A stretch of DNA of 5,201 nt from Bacillota bacterium (lineage in GTDB: Bacteria > Bacillota > Clostridia > Oscillospirales > QAMX01): positions 1 through 5,201 of the forward strand of contig JAKPBM010000223.1 in NCBI GenBank assembly GCA_029778935.1, written 5' to 3'. Position numbers and translations under genes: made by a program. How positions within the stretch are numbered: the stretch's first letter is position 1; every line of letters begins with the position of its first letter. This document shows positions 1 to 5,201 of the stretch, in pieces. The notes under the pieces are model-generated. The model searched no databases. It was given only the letters and a program-made list of their open reading frames with translations, and was not told where the DNA came from.

Positions 1-1
1 C

Positions 2-301
2 AGAAGCAGCAAATACGGTCGGAAGGACATTCTGAAAATCAACGAAATCATCGACTTGAACTTTGACCTTCTGGGCTACATCCACCCGCAGATTACCGTA
101 AACATCATAAAAAACGGCGAGCGGGTGAGTAAAATTCACCCGCCGCTGCCGGAAAAACTGGAAGATGTGGTGTTTTGCAAAAATCCCCGGTGCATAACGT
201 CCACGGAACAGGGGATACGGCACATTTTTCGCCTGACCGACCGGGATAAGGGCGTCTACCGCTGCCTATACTGCGACACCCGGGCGGAACCGGAACGCTA
301 G
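2..301 (+). CDS. pyrI: Aspartate carbamoyltransferase regulatory chain, C-terminal part (5' end outside window)
   Basis: This is the last 99 codons, ending in TAG, of the regulatory subunit of aspartate transcarbamoylase, the first committed step of pyrimidine synthesis. PyrI binds the nucleotide effectors and docks on the catalytic PyrB trimers through a zinc domain. The reading frame is open to the left edge, so the gene is cut by the window. The zinc site is complete: fragment residues C59, C64, C88 and C91 (CKNPRC and CLYC). Their spacings of 5, 24 and 3 equal those of E. coli PyrI C109/C114/C138/C141, which places fragment residue 1 near E. coli residue 51. The allosteric-domain end is also recognisable (GRKDILKI, then HPQITVNII, as in E. 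coli APQATVNRI). The start codon is not visible; a TTG at 56 is internal. pyrB is expected just upstream. No terminator follows the stop directly; the nearest plus-strand candidate is at 611-645. Confidence 0.95.
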   Translation, partial: RSSKYGRKDILKINEIIDLNFDLLGYIHPQITVNIIKNGERVSKIHPPLPEKLEDVVFCKNPRCITSTEQGIRHIFRLTDRDKGVYRCLYCDTRAEPER

Positions 302-302
302 T

Positions 303-593
303 TTATTCGTCCTTCCCCGCCTGTTTATACAGCTGATGGGCGTACACGGCCGCCGCAGCGCACAAAATCCCCTGGGTAATCCCGGAAAAAATCGCGGAGA
401 ACCACGCCTGGGCCCGGCCCAGCTCCGACGTGCCCAATACGTACGCCACGCCCAGCACCATGCCGATGATTCCAAGGCAGAGAGGAATCCATTTGTCCTT
501 CAGCATAGAGCTGTTTTTAATAAGAACGCCGATGACATATAAAACGGCGATTAAAACGCCAAGTTCCGGTTTGATATACGAAGCAAAGTCCAC
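303..593 (-). CDS. Small phage-type holin, Hol44 / holin superfamily V-like
   Basis: A 96-residue membrane protein resembling the Phage_holin_5_2 (Hol44) family, whose phage members form the membrane lesion that releases or activates endolysin. Three hydrophobic segments are visible, at about residues 11-26, 35-54 and 64-86, with a basic/polar C-terminus (KQAGKDE). The motifs DFASYIKPEL, KDKWIPL and GITQGILCA are those I associate with this family. I chose the GTG at 593-591 because a perfect AGGAGG lies 8 bases before it. An ATG further out (689) would run the coding region through the hairpin and ribosome site and add a non-conserved leader. The gene converges on pyrI: its TAA (305-303) is one base from the pyrI TAG. 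No endolysin or other phage gene is in view, so it is an orphan: a prophage remnant, a domesticated gene, or a small membrane protein of another role. The family call is by recognition only. Confidence 0.8.
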   Translation of the reverse strand: MDFASYIKPELGVLIAVLYVIGVLIKNSSMLKDKWIPLCLGIIGMVLGVAYVLGTSELGRAQAWFSAIFSGITQGILCAAAAVYAHQLYKQAGKDE

Positions 594-601
594 GCAAAAT
601 T

Positions 602-607
602 CCTCCT
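602..607 (-). promoter_or_regulatory. Shine-Dalgarno of the holin gene (decides the GTG start)
   Basis: On the minus strand the bases read AAGGAGGA, containing a perfect AGGAGG 8 bases before the GTG at 593. This sets the start at GTG rather than the upstream in-frame ATG at 689. The site lies 4 bases after a stable GC hairpin (611-635), so ribosome access may depend on that structure. Confidence 0.85.
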
Positions 608-610
608 TTT

Positions 611-645
611 GGGGCAAACCCGTCCGGGTTGCCCCTTTTATTTCT
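611..645 (+). terminator. Intrinsic terminator, plus-strand orientation (probable end of the pyr transcript)
   Basis: Bases 611-635 form a hairpin: GGGGCAAACCC pairs with GGGTTGCCCC, with one bulged A and a small GTCC loop. On the plus strand it is followed by TTTTATTTCT, a usable U-tract. On the minus strand it is followed by AAAAGGAGG, so it does not terminate there. The only plus-strand gene upstream in view is pyrI, which ends 310 bases earlier; the stretch between is the antisense strand of the holin gene. The hairpin may also act as a 5' leader structure for the holin mRNA. Confidence 0.7.
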
Positions 646-717
646 ATGTCAGCCGGACAAAAGGTGTTCCCCTGGGCCCCGTCAGACAAATCCCACGTTT
701 TCTTGCGGGGAATTGTA

Positions 718-726
718 TGTTATAAT
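718..726 (+). promoter_or_regulatory. Extended -10 promoter for the pseudo-kinase gene
   Basis: TGTTATAAT is an exact extended -10 element (TGnTATAAT). No good -35 is present: 698-703 at 17-base spacing is only a T-rich TTTTCT, as is common when an extended -10 is used. Transcription would begin near 733, leaving a leader of about 75 bases before the ATG at 808. The position just downstream of the terminator at 611-645 fits a new transcription unit. Confidence 0.65.
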
Positions 727-749
727 AGAAGAAAAACTATCCCTGTCTT
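722..749 (-). promoter_or_regulatory. Possible minus-strand promoter for the holin gene, overlapping the plus-strand promoter
   Basis: Read on the minus strand, AAGACA (749-744) and TATTAT (727-722) are separated by 16 bases, a 4/6 and a 5/6 match to the sigma-A consensus. This would start a transcript near 715 with a leader of about 120 bases containing the 611-635 hairpin. The -10 shares bases with the plus-strand TATAAT, so the two would compete. The -35 match is weak and AT-rich sequence gives chance hits, so this is tentative. Confidence 0.3.
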
Positions 750-807
750 CTTATGGCTTTGGGCGCATGCGTTGTGCCGAGTTTACTTTCGGAAAGGCGG
801 GAGACAA

Positions 808-2676
808 ATGAAAAACGCCCTCAAAGGCATACTGACGGCACTGGTGCTTCTTTTCATGCTTTCGGCCTATTTTACCGGCGGGCTGGGGCTCTTAATCGGC
901 CTGGGCTACGCCGACGCCAAAGCCAAAAATACCGACACGCCGGAACACTATACGCAGACGCAGGCCTTCCGTTCCGAAGTCGGCCGCCGGCTGGACGGGT
1001 TGTACGCCGCCGTTACCGCCAACAAGGTGGACTCGCTGCCCTCCGCTGACGAAGGGGCGTACTACGCCTACGGGCTGGCGACCAACCGCATCAGCGTCAG
1101 CGACCGGAACGCGCTGGATATCAGCCGGTTTGAATCCTTATACAAAGAAAGCCCCGCCTATGTCTACTACATAGCTTACGCCGACGGCGTTTTTACCGGC
1201 CATGTGCGGGACAACGGCGTAGAGATTCCCTTTGCCATCTCCTACCAGGACGCGGCCCATGTTCTTTTCGAAGGCCCCAGGAACTACCCCAACGCCGTGC
1301 TGGCATTGGCGCTGACCGAGCCGCGGCTGGGCCTATCCGGGCTTGGCCTGGCAAAGCTGGAATACCTGCTTTTGCAAAGCGGGGGCACGTACCTGGTTTT
1401 CCTTTGCGGGGTGTTTTTTGTCTCTTTGTCCGTGGTGTTTTCCGCCGGCTCCGCCCGAAGGGCAATCAGCAAAGCCGTAGGCGAAGGGGTTGCCCGGGTC
1501 TACTGGGAAGTGCGCGTGCTGCTGCTGGTTGCTCTTGGTTACTGGGCGCTGTATGATATGTCGCTGCCCGCGGGGTACGTTACCCTGGCGAAGCTTTTGG
1601 TCATTACCGGGCCGGTTTTATATCTATTTTTCTGCCGGCTGTTCTATTCGAAAAAACCCTTTTTCTCTCCGTCCCTGCTCGGCGCCCTGTACGCCGCCGC
1701 AAAGCGTTTGTACAACGGCATCTTCCCCGTCCTGCCGCTGCAGATGAAACTGCGGCAGCGGATCTGGCTTTTGTTCCTGTTGGGGTTTGCCGTGCCCATG
1801 TGCGTGTTCTTCGCGGCGGACGTGCTGCTTGGCGCTGCCGTGGTGCGGCTGCTGATACCCTTCTACCTTCTGTACTTTGCCCTTCTGTTTGCGCTGTTTG
1901 TTCGGCATTACGGCAATCTTGTCAACGGCGTTTCGGAGTTAATCCGCTATTCCTCCCTCATTCCCAAGGGCGAAAAGCCTCCCGCCAACCCCTTTGCCGA
2001 AGGCGACGACCTGTTTGAGCTGGCGGAAAACATCTCCCGCATTGAAGAAGCCATCGAAGCCGCCACGGAAGTGACCTTCTCCGAGGCCAACAGCCGCCTG
2101 GCGGAGGTAGCCCAGGCGCTGGAAGAGCTGAAAGAGCAGCTTTCCCTCCTTGCCGCCGCGGCGGAAGCCAAAGAGGGCAACGCGGAGGAAACGCTATCTT
2201 TAGTCCGGCGCATCCAGGCCGCAGCCGACCGGATGAACCAGGCTTTAGCCCAGGGTTCGCCCATTAACGCCCCCGTGCTCAAGCGCATGGACCTGCTCGC
2301 CGCGCTGGACGACGTGATGAACGCGCGGCTGGTGGAGCTTTCGGCGGCCCGGCTCAAAATCGACGCTTCCCTGCCCCCGCCGCCGGCCTTTATCACCGCC
2401 GACGCCAACCACATCCGCGCCGCGTTGGACATTTTCATCTGCAACCTTGCCAAGCACGCCCTGGCCGATTCCGTCGTCCAGCTTTCCCTTACGGAACAGG
2501 ACGCCTTCTGGCACCTGACCATCATCAACAAGACGGAAAAAATGCCCGACACCGTGCGAAAACCCGGTGGATTGCTGCTGGCGGAGGAGTATTTGAACCT
2601 AAACGGCGGCAAACTGGAAGTGAAAGCCAAGGACGGCCTGTTCGGCGTTATGGTGGTTTTGCCCCGGGCGCACTGA
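808..2676 (+). CDS. Six-TM sensor histidine kinase-like protein lacking catalytic residues (pseudo-histidine kinase)
   Basis: A 622-residue membrane protein. The start is the ATG preceded by AAGGCGG with a 7-base gap; an upstream ATG in frame (430) is rejected because that extension runs through the holin antisense, the terminator and the promoter. Segments: TM1 about 9-33, an extracytoplasmic domain about 34-193 (fold not recognised), TM2 194-213, TM3 232-252, TM4 258-279, TM5 318-342, TM6 344-366. Next come a linker (GDDLFELAENI near 399-409), a helical hairpin about 404-482 in the DHp position, and a GHKL-like domain about 494-620. No histidine lies between 404 and 482, so there is no phospho-acceptor. 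The N box reads NLAKHA (546-551), with His550 where the second Asn is expected. The G1 motif and most of the ATP lid are missing between INK (573-575) and GGLLLAEEY (587-595), which corresponds to the G2 GLGLxIAK segment. The late GGKLEV and LFGVMVVLP still match kinases. It is probably a signalling protein without kinase activity; no response regulator is adjacent. Confidence 0.75.
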   Translation: MKNALKGILTALVLLFMLSAYFTGGLGLLIGLGYADAKAKNTDTPEHYTQTQAFRSEVGRRLDGLYAAVTANKVDSLPSADEGAYYAYGLATNRISVSDRNALDISRFESLYKESPAYVYYIAYADGVFTGHVRDNGVEIPFAISYQDAAHVLFEGPRNYPNAVLALALTEPRLGLSGLGLAKLEYLLLQSGGTYLVFLCGVFFVSLSVVFSAGSARRAISKAVGEGVARVYWEVRVLLLVALGYWALYDMSLPAGYVTLAKLLVITGPVLYLFFCRLFYSKKPFFSPSLLGALYAAAKRLYNGIFPVLPLQMKLRQRIWLLFLLGFAVPMCVFFAADVLLGAAVVRLLIPFYLLYFALLFALFVRHYGNLVNGVSELIRYSSLIPKGEKPPANPFAEGDDLFELAENISRIEEAIEAATEVTFSEANSRLAEVAQALEELKEQLSLLAAAAEAKEGNAEETLSLVRRIQAAADRMNQALAQGSPINAPVLKRMDLLAALDDVMNARLVELSAARLKIDASLPPPPAFITADANHIRAALDIFICNLAKHALADSVVQLSLTEQDAFWHLTIINKTEKMPDTVRKPGGLLLAEEYLNLNGGKLEVKAKDGLFGVMVVLPRAH

Positions 2677-2698
2677 TTTTGTGTTAATTTTTCATCCT

Positions 2699-2740
2699 AA
2701 CAAGCCGAAATAAAAGTAGGCTTGTTCGTGTTTACCCACT
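2699..2740 (+). terminator. Weak candidate terminator after the pseudo-kinase gene
   Basis: AACAAGCC (2699-2706) and GGCTTGTT (2719-2726) form a perfect 8-base stem with a 12-base loop, 22 bases after the TGA at 2676. The following bases (CGTGTTTACCC) make only a poor U-tract, so termination would be weak. It lies between the stop codon and the next promoter, which is where a terminator is expected. It might instead be a protein-binding inverted repeat just upstream of the -35 at 2745. Confidence 0.45.
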
Positions 2741-2744
2741 TTTC

Positions 2745-2773
2745 TTTACAAGAAAGCCATTTTGTTGTACAAT
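2745..2773 (+). promoter_or_regulatory. Sigma-A type promoter of the femAB-alr operon
   Basis: TTTACA (2745-2750) and TACAAT (2768-2773) are separated by exactly 17 bases, each a 5/6 match to consensus. A TG directly precedes the -10. Transcription would begin near 2780, giving a leader of about 37 bases before the ATG at 2817. It is the only good promoter ahead of the next three plus-strand genes. Confidence 0.75.
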
Positions 2774-2816
2774 AAGAATAGAGAACGGTTTTTTGCGAAA
2801 GGTGCGTTGGAAAAGA

Positions 2817-3932
2817 ATGATCGCTTATGTCACGCCGGAAGTATATGCCGAGTATGACCGGTTTGTCGAGGGCCACCCCTGCGGCCACTTCATGCAGTCG
2901 CGCATGTGGGGCCGTCTGAAAACCCATTGGGAGTGGGACGCCGTACTCGTGCGGGACGATATCACCGGCGCCATTTTGGGCAGTCTCGCGCTGCTTACCC
3001 GCAAAGTGCCCGGCCTGCCCTACACCATCATGTACGGCTGCCGCGGACCCGTCTGTGACCGAAGCGATGCGAAAGTCGTTTCGCAGCTGATCGAAGGGGC
3101 AAAGTGTCTGGCCAAAGAGAAGAAAGCCTACCTTTTAAAGCTCGACCCCGACGTTTTGGCAAGCGACCATAAGTTTATCGACACCTTAGTGTCCCTCGGC
3201 TTTACCCCGCCGACCAATAACCGGAACTTTGAGGGCATCCAGCCCCGGTTTGTGTTCCGCCTGAACGTGGCCGGGCGCACGGAGGAGAATCTGCTGAACT
3301 CCTTTGAAGCCAAAACCCGTTACAACATCCGCCTGGCCCGGCGCAAGGGCGTGGAAGTCAAGGTCTGCGGCAAGGAAGCCGTGCCCGCCTTCAGCAAAAT
3401 TATGGACGAAACGGGCAAGCGTGACGGCTTTGTCGTCCGCCCCGCCTCCTACTTGGAGCGCCTGCTGGACTGCCTGGGCGAGCACGCCCGGCTCTACATG
3501 GCCTACTACAACGAGCAGCCCGTGGCCGGGTCCATCGCCATCTGGTTTGGCAACAAGGTGTGGTACCTCTACGGCGCTTCCTCCAACGCCAGCCGCAACG
3601 TCATGCCCAACTACCTTCTGCAGTGGGAGATGATCCGCTGGGCGCTGGAAAAAGGCTGCGAAATCTACGATTTCCGCGGCGTTTCCGGCGATTTGTCGCC
3701 GGAGAACCCGCTGTACGGGCTGTACCGCTTCAAAAAAGGCTTCGGCGGCGACTTTACGGAGTTTGCCGGCGAATTCGACATGATTTTAAAGCCCGCCGTG
3801 GCCGCGGCGATTAAAGTCGGCGAAAAGGCCTACCGGTTCGGCCGCCGGCAGGTGCGCAACTTGCGGAAACTGATGGCCGACAATGACGCCGGAAACGAAA
3901 AGGAACCGCCGAAATCCGACGATTCCCTCTAA
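2817..3932 (+). CDS. FemAB-family peptidoglycan bridge aminoacyltransferase (FemX-like, no coiled-coil arm)
   Basis: A 371-residue cytoplasmic enzyme of the FemABX family. These use aminoacyl-tRNA to add amino acids to the side chain at position 3 of the stem peptide of lipid II or its precursor, building the interpeptide bridge. Two GNAT-like halves are present. N-terminal marks are GHFMQSRMWG (23-32) and the YGCRGPVCD segment (73-81). C-terminal marks are YLYGASSNASRN (250-261), LLQWEMIRWA (267-276), YDFRGVSGD (284-292) and YRFKKGFGG (303-311), a clear family signature. The helical arm that S. aureus FemA carries between its second-domain strands (expected near residue 231-234 here) is absent, as in Weissella FemX. 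The C-terminal tail from about 353 is polar and probably disordered. I prefer the ATG at 2817; TTG 2793 and GTG 2802 are in frame but lack a good ribosome site, and the one for 2817 (AAAGGTG, or GGAAAAG) is modest. The amino acid added cannot be told from sequence. It starts the operon with alr. Confidence 0.9.
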   Translation: MIAYVTPEVYAEYDRFVEGHPCGHFMQSRMWGRLKTHWEWDAVLVRDDITGAILGSLALLTRKVPGLPYTIMYGCRGPVCDRSDAKVVSQLIEGAKCLAKEKKAYLLKLDPDVLASDHKFIDTLVSLGFTPPTNNRNFEGIQPRFVFRLNVAGRTEENLLNSFEAKTRYNIRLARRKGVEVKVCGKEAVPAFSKIMDETGKRDGFVVRPASYLERLLDCLGEHARLYMAYYNEQPVAGSIAIWFGNKVWYLYGASSNASRNVMPNYLLQWEMIRWALEKGCEIYDFRGVSGDLSPENPLYGLYRFKKGFGGDFTEFAGEFDMILKPAVAAAIKVGEKAYRFGRRQVRNLRKLMADNDAGNEKEPPKSDDSL

Positions 3933-3990
3933 TCCGGCAGCAATCAAAACAGAGAATCAAACCTTCGGGTGGATGGGGAGGCGCGGCGCA

Positions 3991-5088
3991 ATGTCCAAAT
4001 ATTTGGTGGTGGAGCGCCAGAAAGTGCGCAACAACATCGCGCAGATAAAAAAACGGGCCGGCTCGGCGGAAATCTACGGCGTGCTCAAGGGCAACGCCTA
4101 CGGTTTCGGCCTTTTGGAGATGGCGTATCTGCTGAGAGAGGAAGGCGTTTCCTCCTTTGCGGTTACGGAAGTGAGAGACCTGGTCATCCTGCGGAACGCC
4201 GGGTTTGTGGACGAGGAAATCCTGATGCTCCGCTCCACCGCTTTGGAAGAGGAGCTTTCCAAGCTCATCGAATACCACGCCGTCTGCACCGTCGGCTCCT
4301 ATGAAGCCGCCGTGGCGCTAAACGGCATGGCCGACGCGGCCTCCGTCAAGGTGGAAACCCACGTCAAATTGGACACGGGCATGGGGCGCTACGGTTTTCT
4401 GCCCGACGAAACGGACAAAATTATCTCGATATATAAATACATGCCCGCCCTGCACATGACGGGGATGTACACCCACTTCAACAAAGCCTTTTCCAGCAAG
4501 AAAGCCGTGGAAGAGCAGCTTGGCCAGCTGATGAACGTGGCCAACGCCGTCCGCGCCGCCGGATTCAACCCCGGCAAACTCCACGCGGCCAACTCGTCGG
4601 CCCTTTTGAAGTATCCCCATACGGCTTTAGACGCGGTGCGCGTCGGCTCTGCCTTTACGGGGCGGGTGGCTGTACGGGGCAACTACGGCCTGCAGAAAAC
4701 GGGCACGGCCCAGTGCCCCATCGTGGAAATCCGCTGGCTGCCTAAAAACCACACGGTGGGCTACGGCGGCGACTACAGATGTAAGCACATGGTTCGCGCC
4801 GCGACCGTGCCCATCGGCTATGCCGACGGCTTCTGCGCCGACAAGCAGCGGGATATGTTCCACTTCAAAAACGCCGTGCTGCAGAGCCTGTCGGCTTTCA
4901 AGGCCTGGGTCGTCGGCCGGAAAGTGACCGCTTTGGTCAACGGCAAAGCCGTGCCCGTCATCGGCCATGTGGGCATGCAGCACTGCGTGCTGGACGTCAC
5001 CAACGTGGACTGCCAGGTCGGCGACATCGCCACCTTTGAGGTAAACCCCATCATCGCGGGGGCGATTCTGCCCAAGCGATACGAATAA
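3991..5088 (+). CDS. alr: Alanine racemase family PLP enzyme (fold type III)
   Basis: A 365-residue enzyme expected to interconvert L- and D-alanine in the cytoplasm, supplying D-Ala for peptidoglycan. Length matches the family (about 360-390). The PLP lysine is K33 in VLKGNAYGFG, with Y37 after it. KLDTGMGRYG (126-135) supplies the usual Lys126 and Arg133. THF (161-163), AANSSA (199-204) and VRVGSA (216-221) match cofactor-contacting segments, and the catalytic tyrosine is Y277 in VPIGYADGF. The start at 3991 has GGGGAGG with a 9-base gap; an earlier in-frame ATG at 3883 would overlap femAB. The spacing to femAB is 58 bases with no promoter or terminator evident, so they are probably co-transcribed. 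Oddities: the usual GR-x-CMD loop reads GHVGMQ (325-330), and the D of the usual THFxxAD is F167. Both catalytic residues are intact, so racemase activity is likely, but another substrate such as serine cannot be excluded. Confidence 0.88.
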   Translation: MSKYLVVERQKVRNNIAQIKKRAGSAEIYGVLKGNAYGFGLLEMAYLLREEGVSSFAVTEVRDLVILRNAGFVDEEILMLRSTALEEELSKLIEYHAVCTVGSYEAAVALNGMADAASVKVETHVKLDTGMGRYGFLPDETDKIISIYKYMPALHMTGMYTHFNKAFSSKKAVEEQLGQLMNVANAVRAAGFNPGKLHAANSSALLKYPHTALDAVRVGSAFTGRVAVRGNYGLQKTGTAQCPIVEIRWLPKNHTVGYGGDYRCKHMVRAATVPIGYADGFCADKQRDMFHFKNAVLQSLSAFKAWVVGRKVTALVNGKAVPVIGHVGMQHCVLDVTNVDCQVGDIATFEVNPIIAGAILPKRYE

Positions 5089-5149
5089 TTCCCCTTCGGC
5101 CCGCAAAATACGGCTTTCGTGGCCGCCATAATAACTAGGAGGGTCCAGT

Positions 5150-5201
5150 ATGAAACTCGTTATCGCCATTATCAACCACGACGATGCCCATGTAGTCGTT
5201 C
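5150..5201 (+). CDS. darA: Probable cyclic-di-AMP receptor, DarA/PstA type (N-terminal 17 codons only)
   Basis: Only the first 17 residues, MKLVIAIINHDDAHVVV, lie in the window; the gene runs off the right edge. They fit the first beta strand and turn of PII-like cyclic-di-AMP receptors (PF06153), whose B. subtilis member begins MKLIVAVVQDQDSNRLL. The start is well supported: ATG with AGGAGG (5137-5142) and a 7-base gap, 61 bases after the alr stop. Those 61 bases show no clear promoter or terminator, so it probably belongs to the femAB-alr operon. These receptors are trimers that bind cyclic-di-AMP, a messenger tied to osmotic and cell wall homeostasis. So short a fragment could also be another PII-like protein or an unrelated one. 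Confidence 0.6.
   Translation, partial: MKLVIAIINHDDAHVVV

Noticed and set aside
669..685. GC-rich CCCCTGGGCCCC palindrome-like stretch between terminator and promoter
   Set aside because: Self-complementary GGGCCC is too compact for a stable hairpin and no flanking tract or known site was recognised.
430..807. N-terminal extension of the pseudo-kinase reading frame to an ATG at 430
   Set aside because: The extension runs through the holin antisense strand, the terminator hairpin and the extended -10 promoter. The ATG at 808 has a proper ribosome site and is followed at once by a typical TM1.
1947..2630. Minus-strand 227-codon open frame
   Set aside because: It is rich in Ser/Ala/Arg of the kind produced opposite a GC-rich gene, has no recognisable domain or ribosome site, and lies wholly opposite the better-supported pseudo-kinase.
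2697..2927. Minus-strand 76-codon open frame opposite the femAB promoter region
   Set aside because: It overlaps the promoter and the start of femAB, has no family resemblance, and its start region is the hairpin and T-rich promoter spacer.
5097..5125. CGGCC...GGCCG inverted repeat after alr as a terminator
   Set aside because: Only a 5-base stem with a loop of about 19 bases and no following T-tract.
5127..5132. CATAAT as a -10 box for the DarA-like gene
   Set aside because: It would place the transcription start inside or after the AGGAGG at 5137-5142 and has no -35 at proper spacing.
4627..5175. Minus-strand 182-codon open frame
   Set aside because: It is opposite the clear alanine racemase and crosses the intergenic region and the start of the next gene; the composition (His/Val/Gly-rich) is that of an antisense shadow.

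Overview
The window looks like a chromosomal segment of a moderately GC-rich Firmicute, probably a Clostridia/Oscillospirales-type or Negativicutes-type anaerobe. This is inferred from gene content only: an allosteric aspartate transcarbamoylase regulatory chain (PyrI), a FemAB aminoacyltransferase, an alanine racemase, the start of a likely cyclic-di-AMP receptor (DarA/PstA type), strong AGGAGG ribosome sites and sigma-A-like promoters. There is no sign of CRISPR, tRNA, rRNA or an insertion sequence.

Left part (1-807). The window opens inside pyrI, whose last 99 codons carry the complete four-cysteine zinc site. One base past its stop codon lies the 3' end of a small convergent gene on the minus strand, a 96-residue Hol44-like holin with a GTG start and a perfect Shine-Dalgarno. 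A strong GC hairpin followed by a T-tract, readable as a plus-strand terminator, lies just upstream of the holin's ribosome site. The pyr transcript may therefore run antisense through the whole holin gene before it stops. An extended -10 promoter at about 718-726 serves the next plus-strand gene.

Middle (808-2676). A 622-residue protein with six predicted membrane segments has the layout of a sensor histidine kinase: extracytoplasmic domain, membrane bundle, helical hairpin, GHKL-like fold. It has no phospho-acceptor histidine, lacks the G1 box and most of the ATP lid, and has a broken N box. I read it as a pseudo-histidine kinase, with no response regulator beside it.

Right part (2677-5201). 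After a small hairpin, a near-consensus promoter (TTTACA-17-TACAAT) drives a probable operon: a FemX-like FemAB peptidyltransferase, an alanine racemase-family PLP enzyme with unusual active-site loop residues, and the first 17 codons of a DarA-like cyclic-di-AMP receptor. The first two genes would act on the peptidoglycan stem peptide (bridge residue and D-alanine supply). The third would connect to a second messenger tied to envelope and osmotic homeostasis.

No clearly new multi-gene system is visible. The items most worth a second look are the pseudo-kinase, the holin nested antisense within the pyr transcript, and the atypical racemase.
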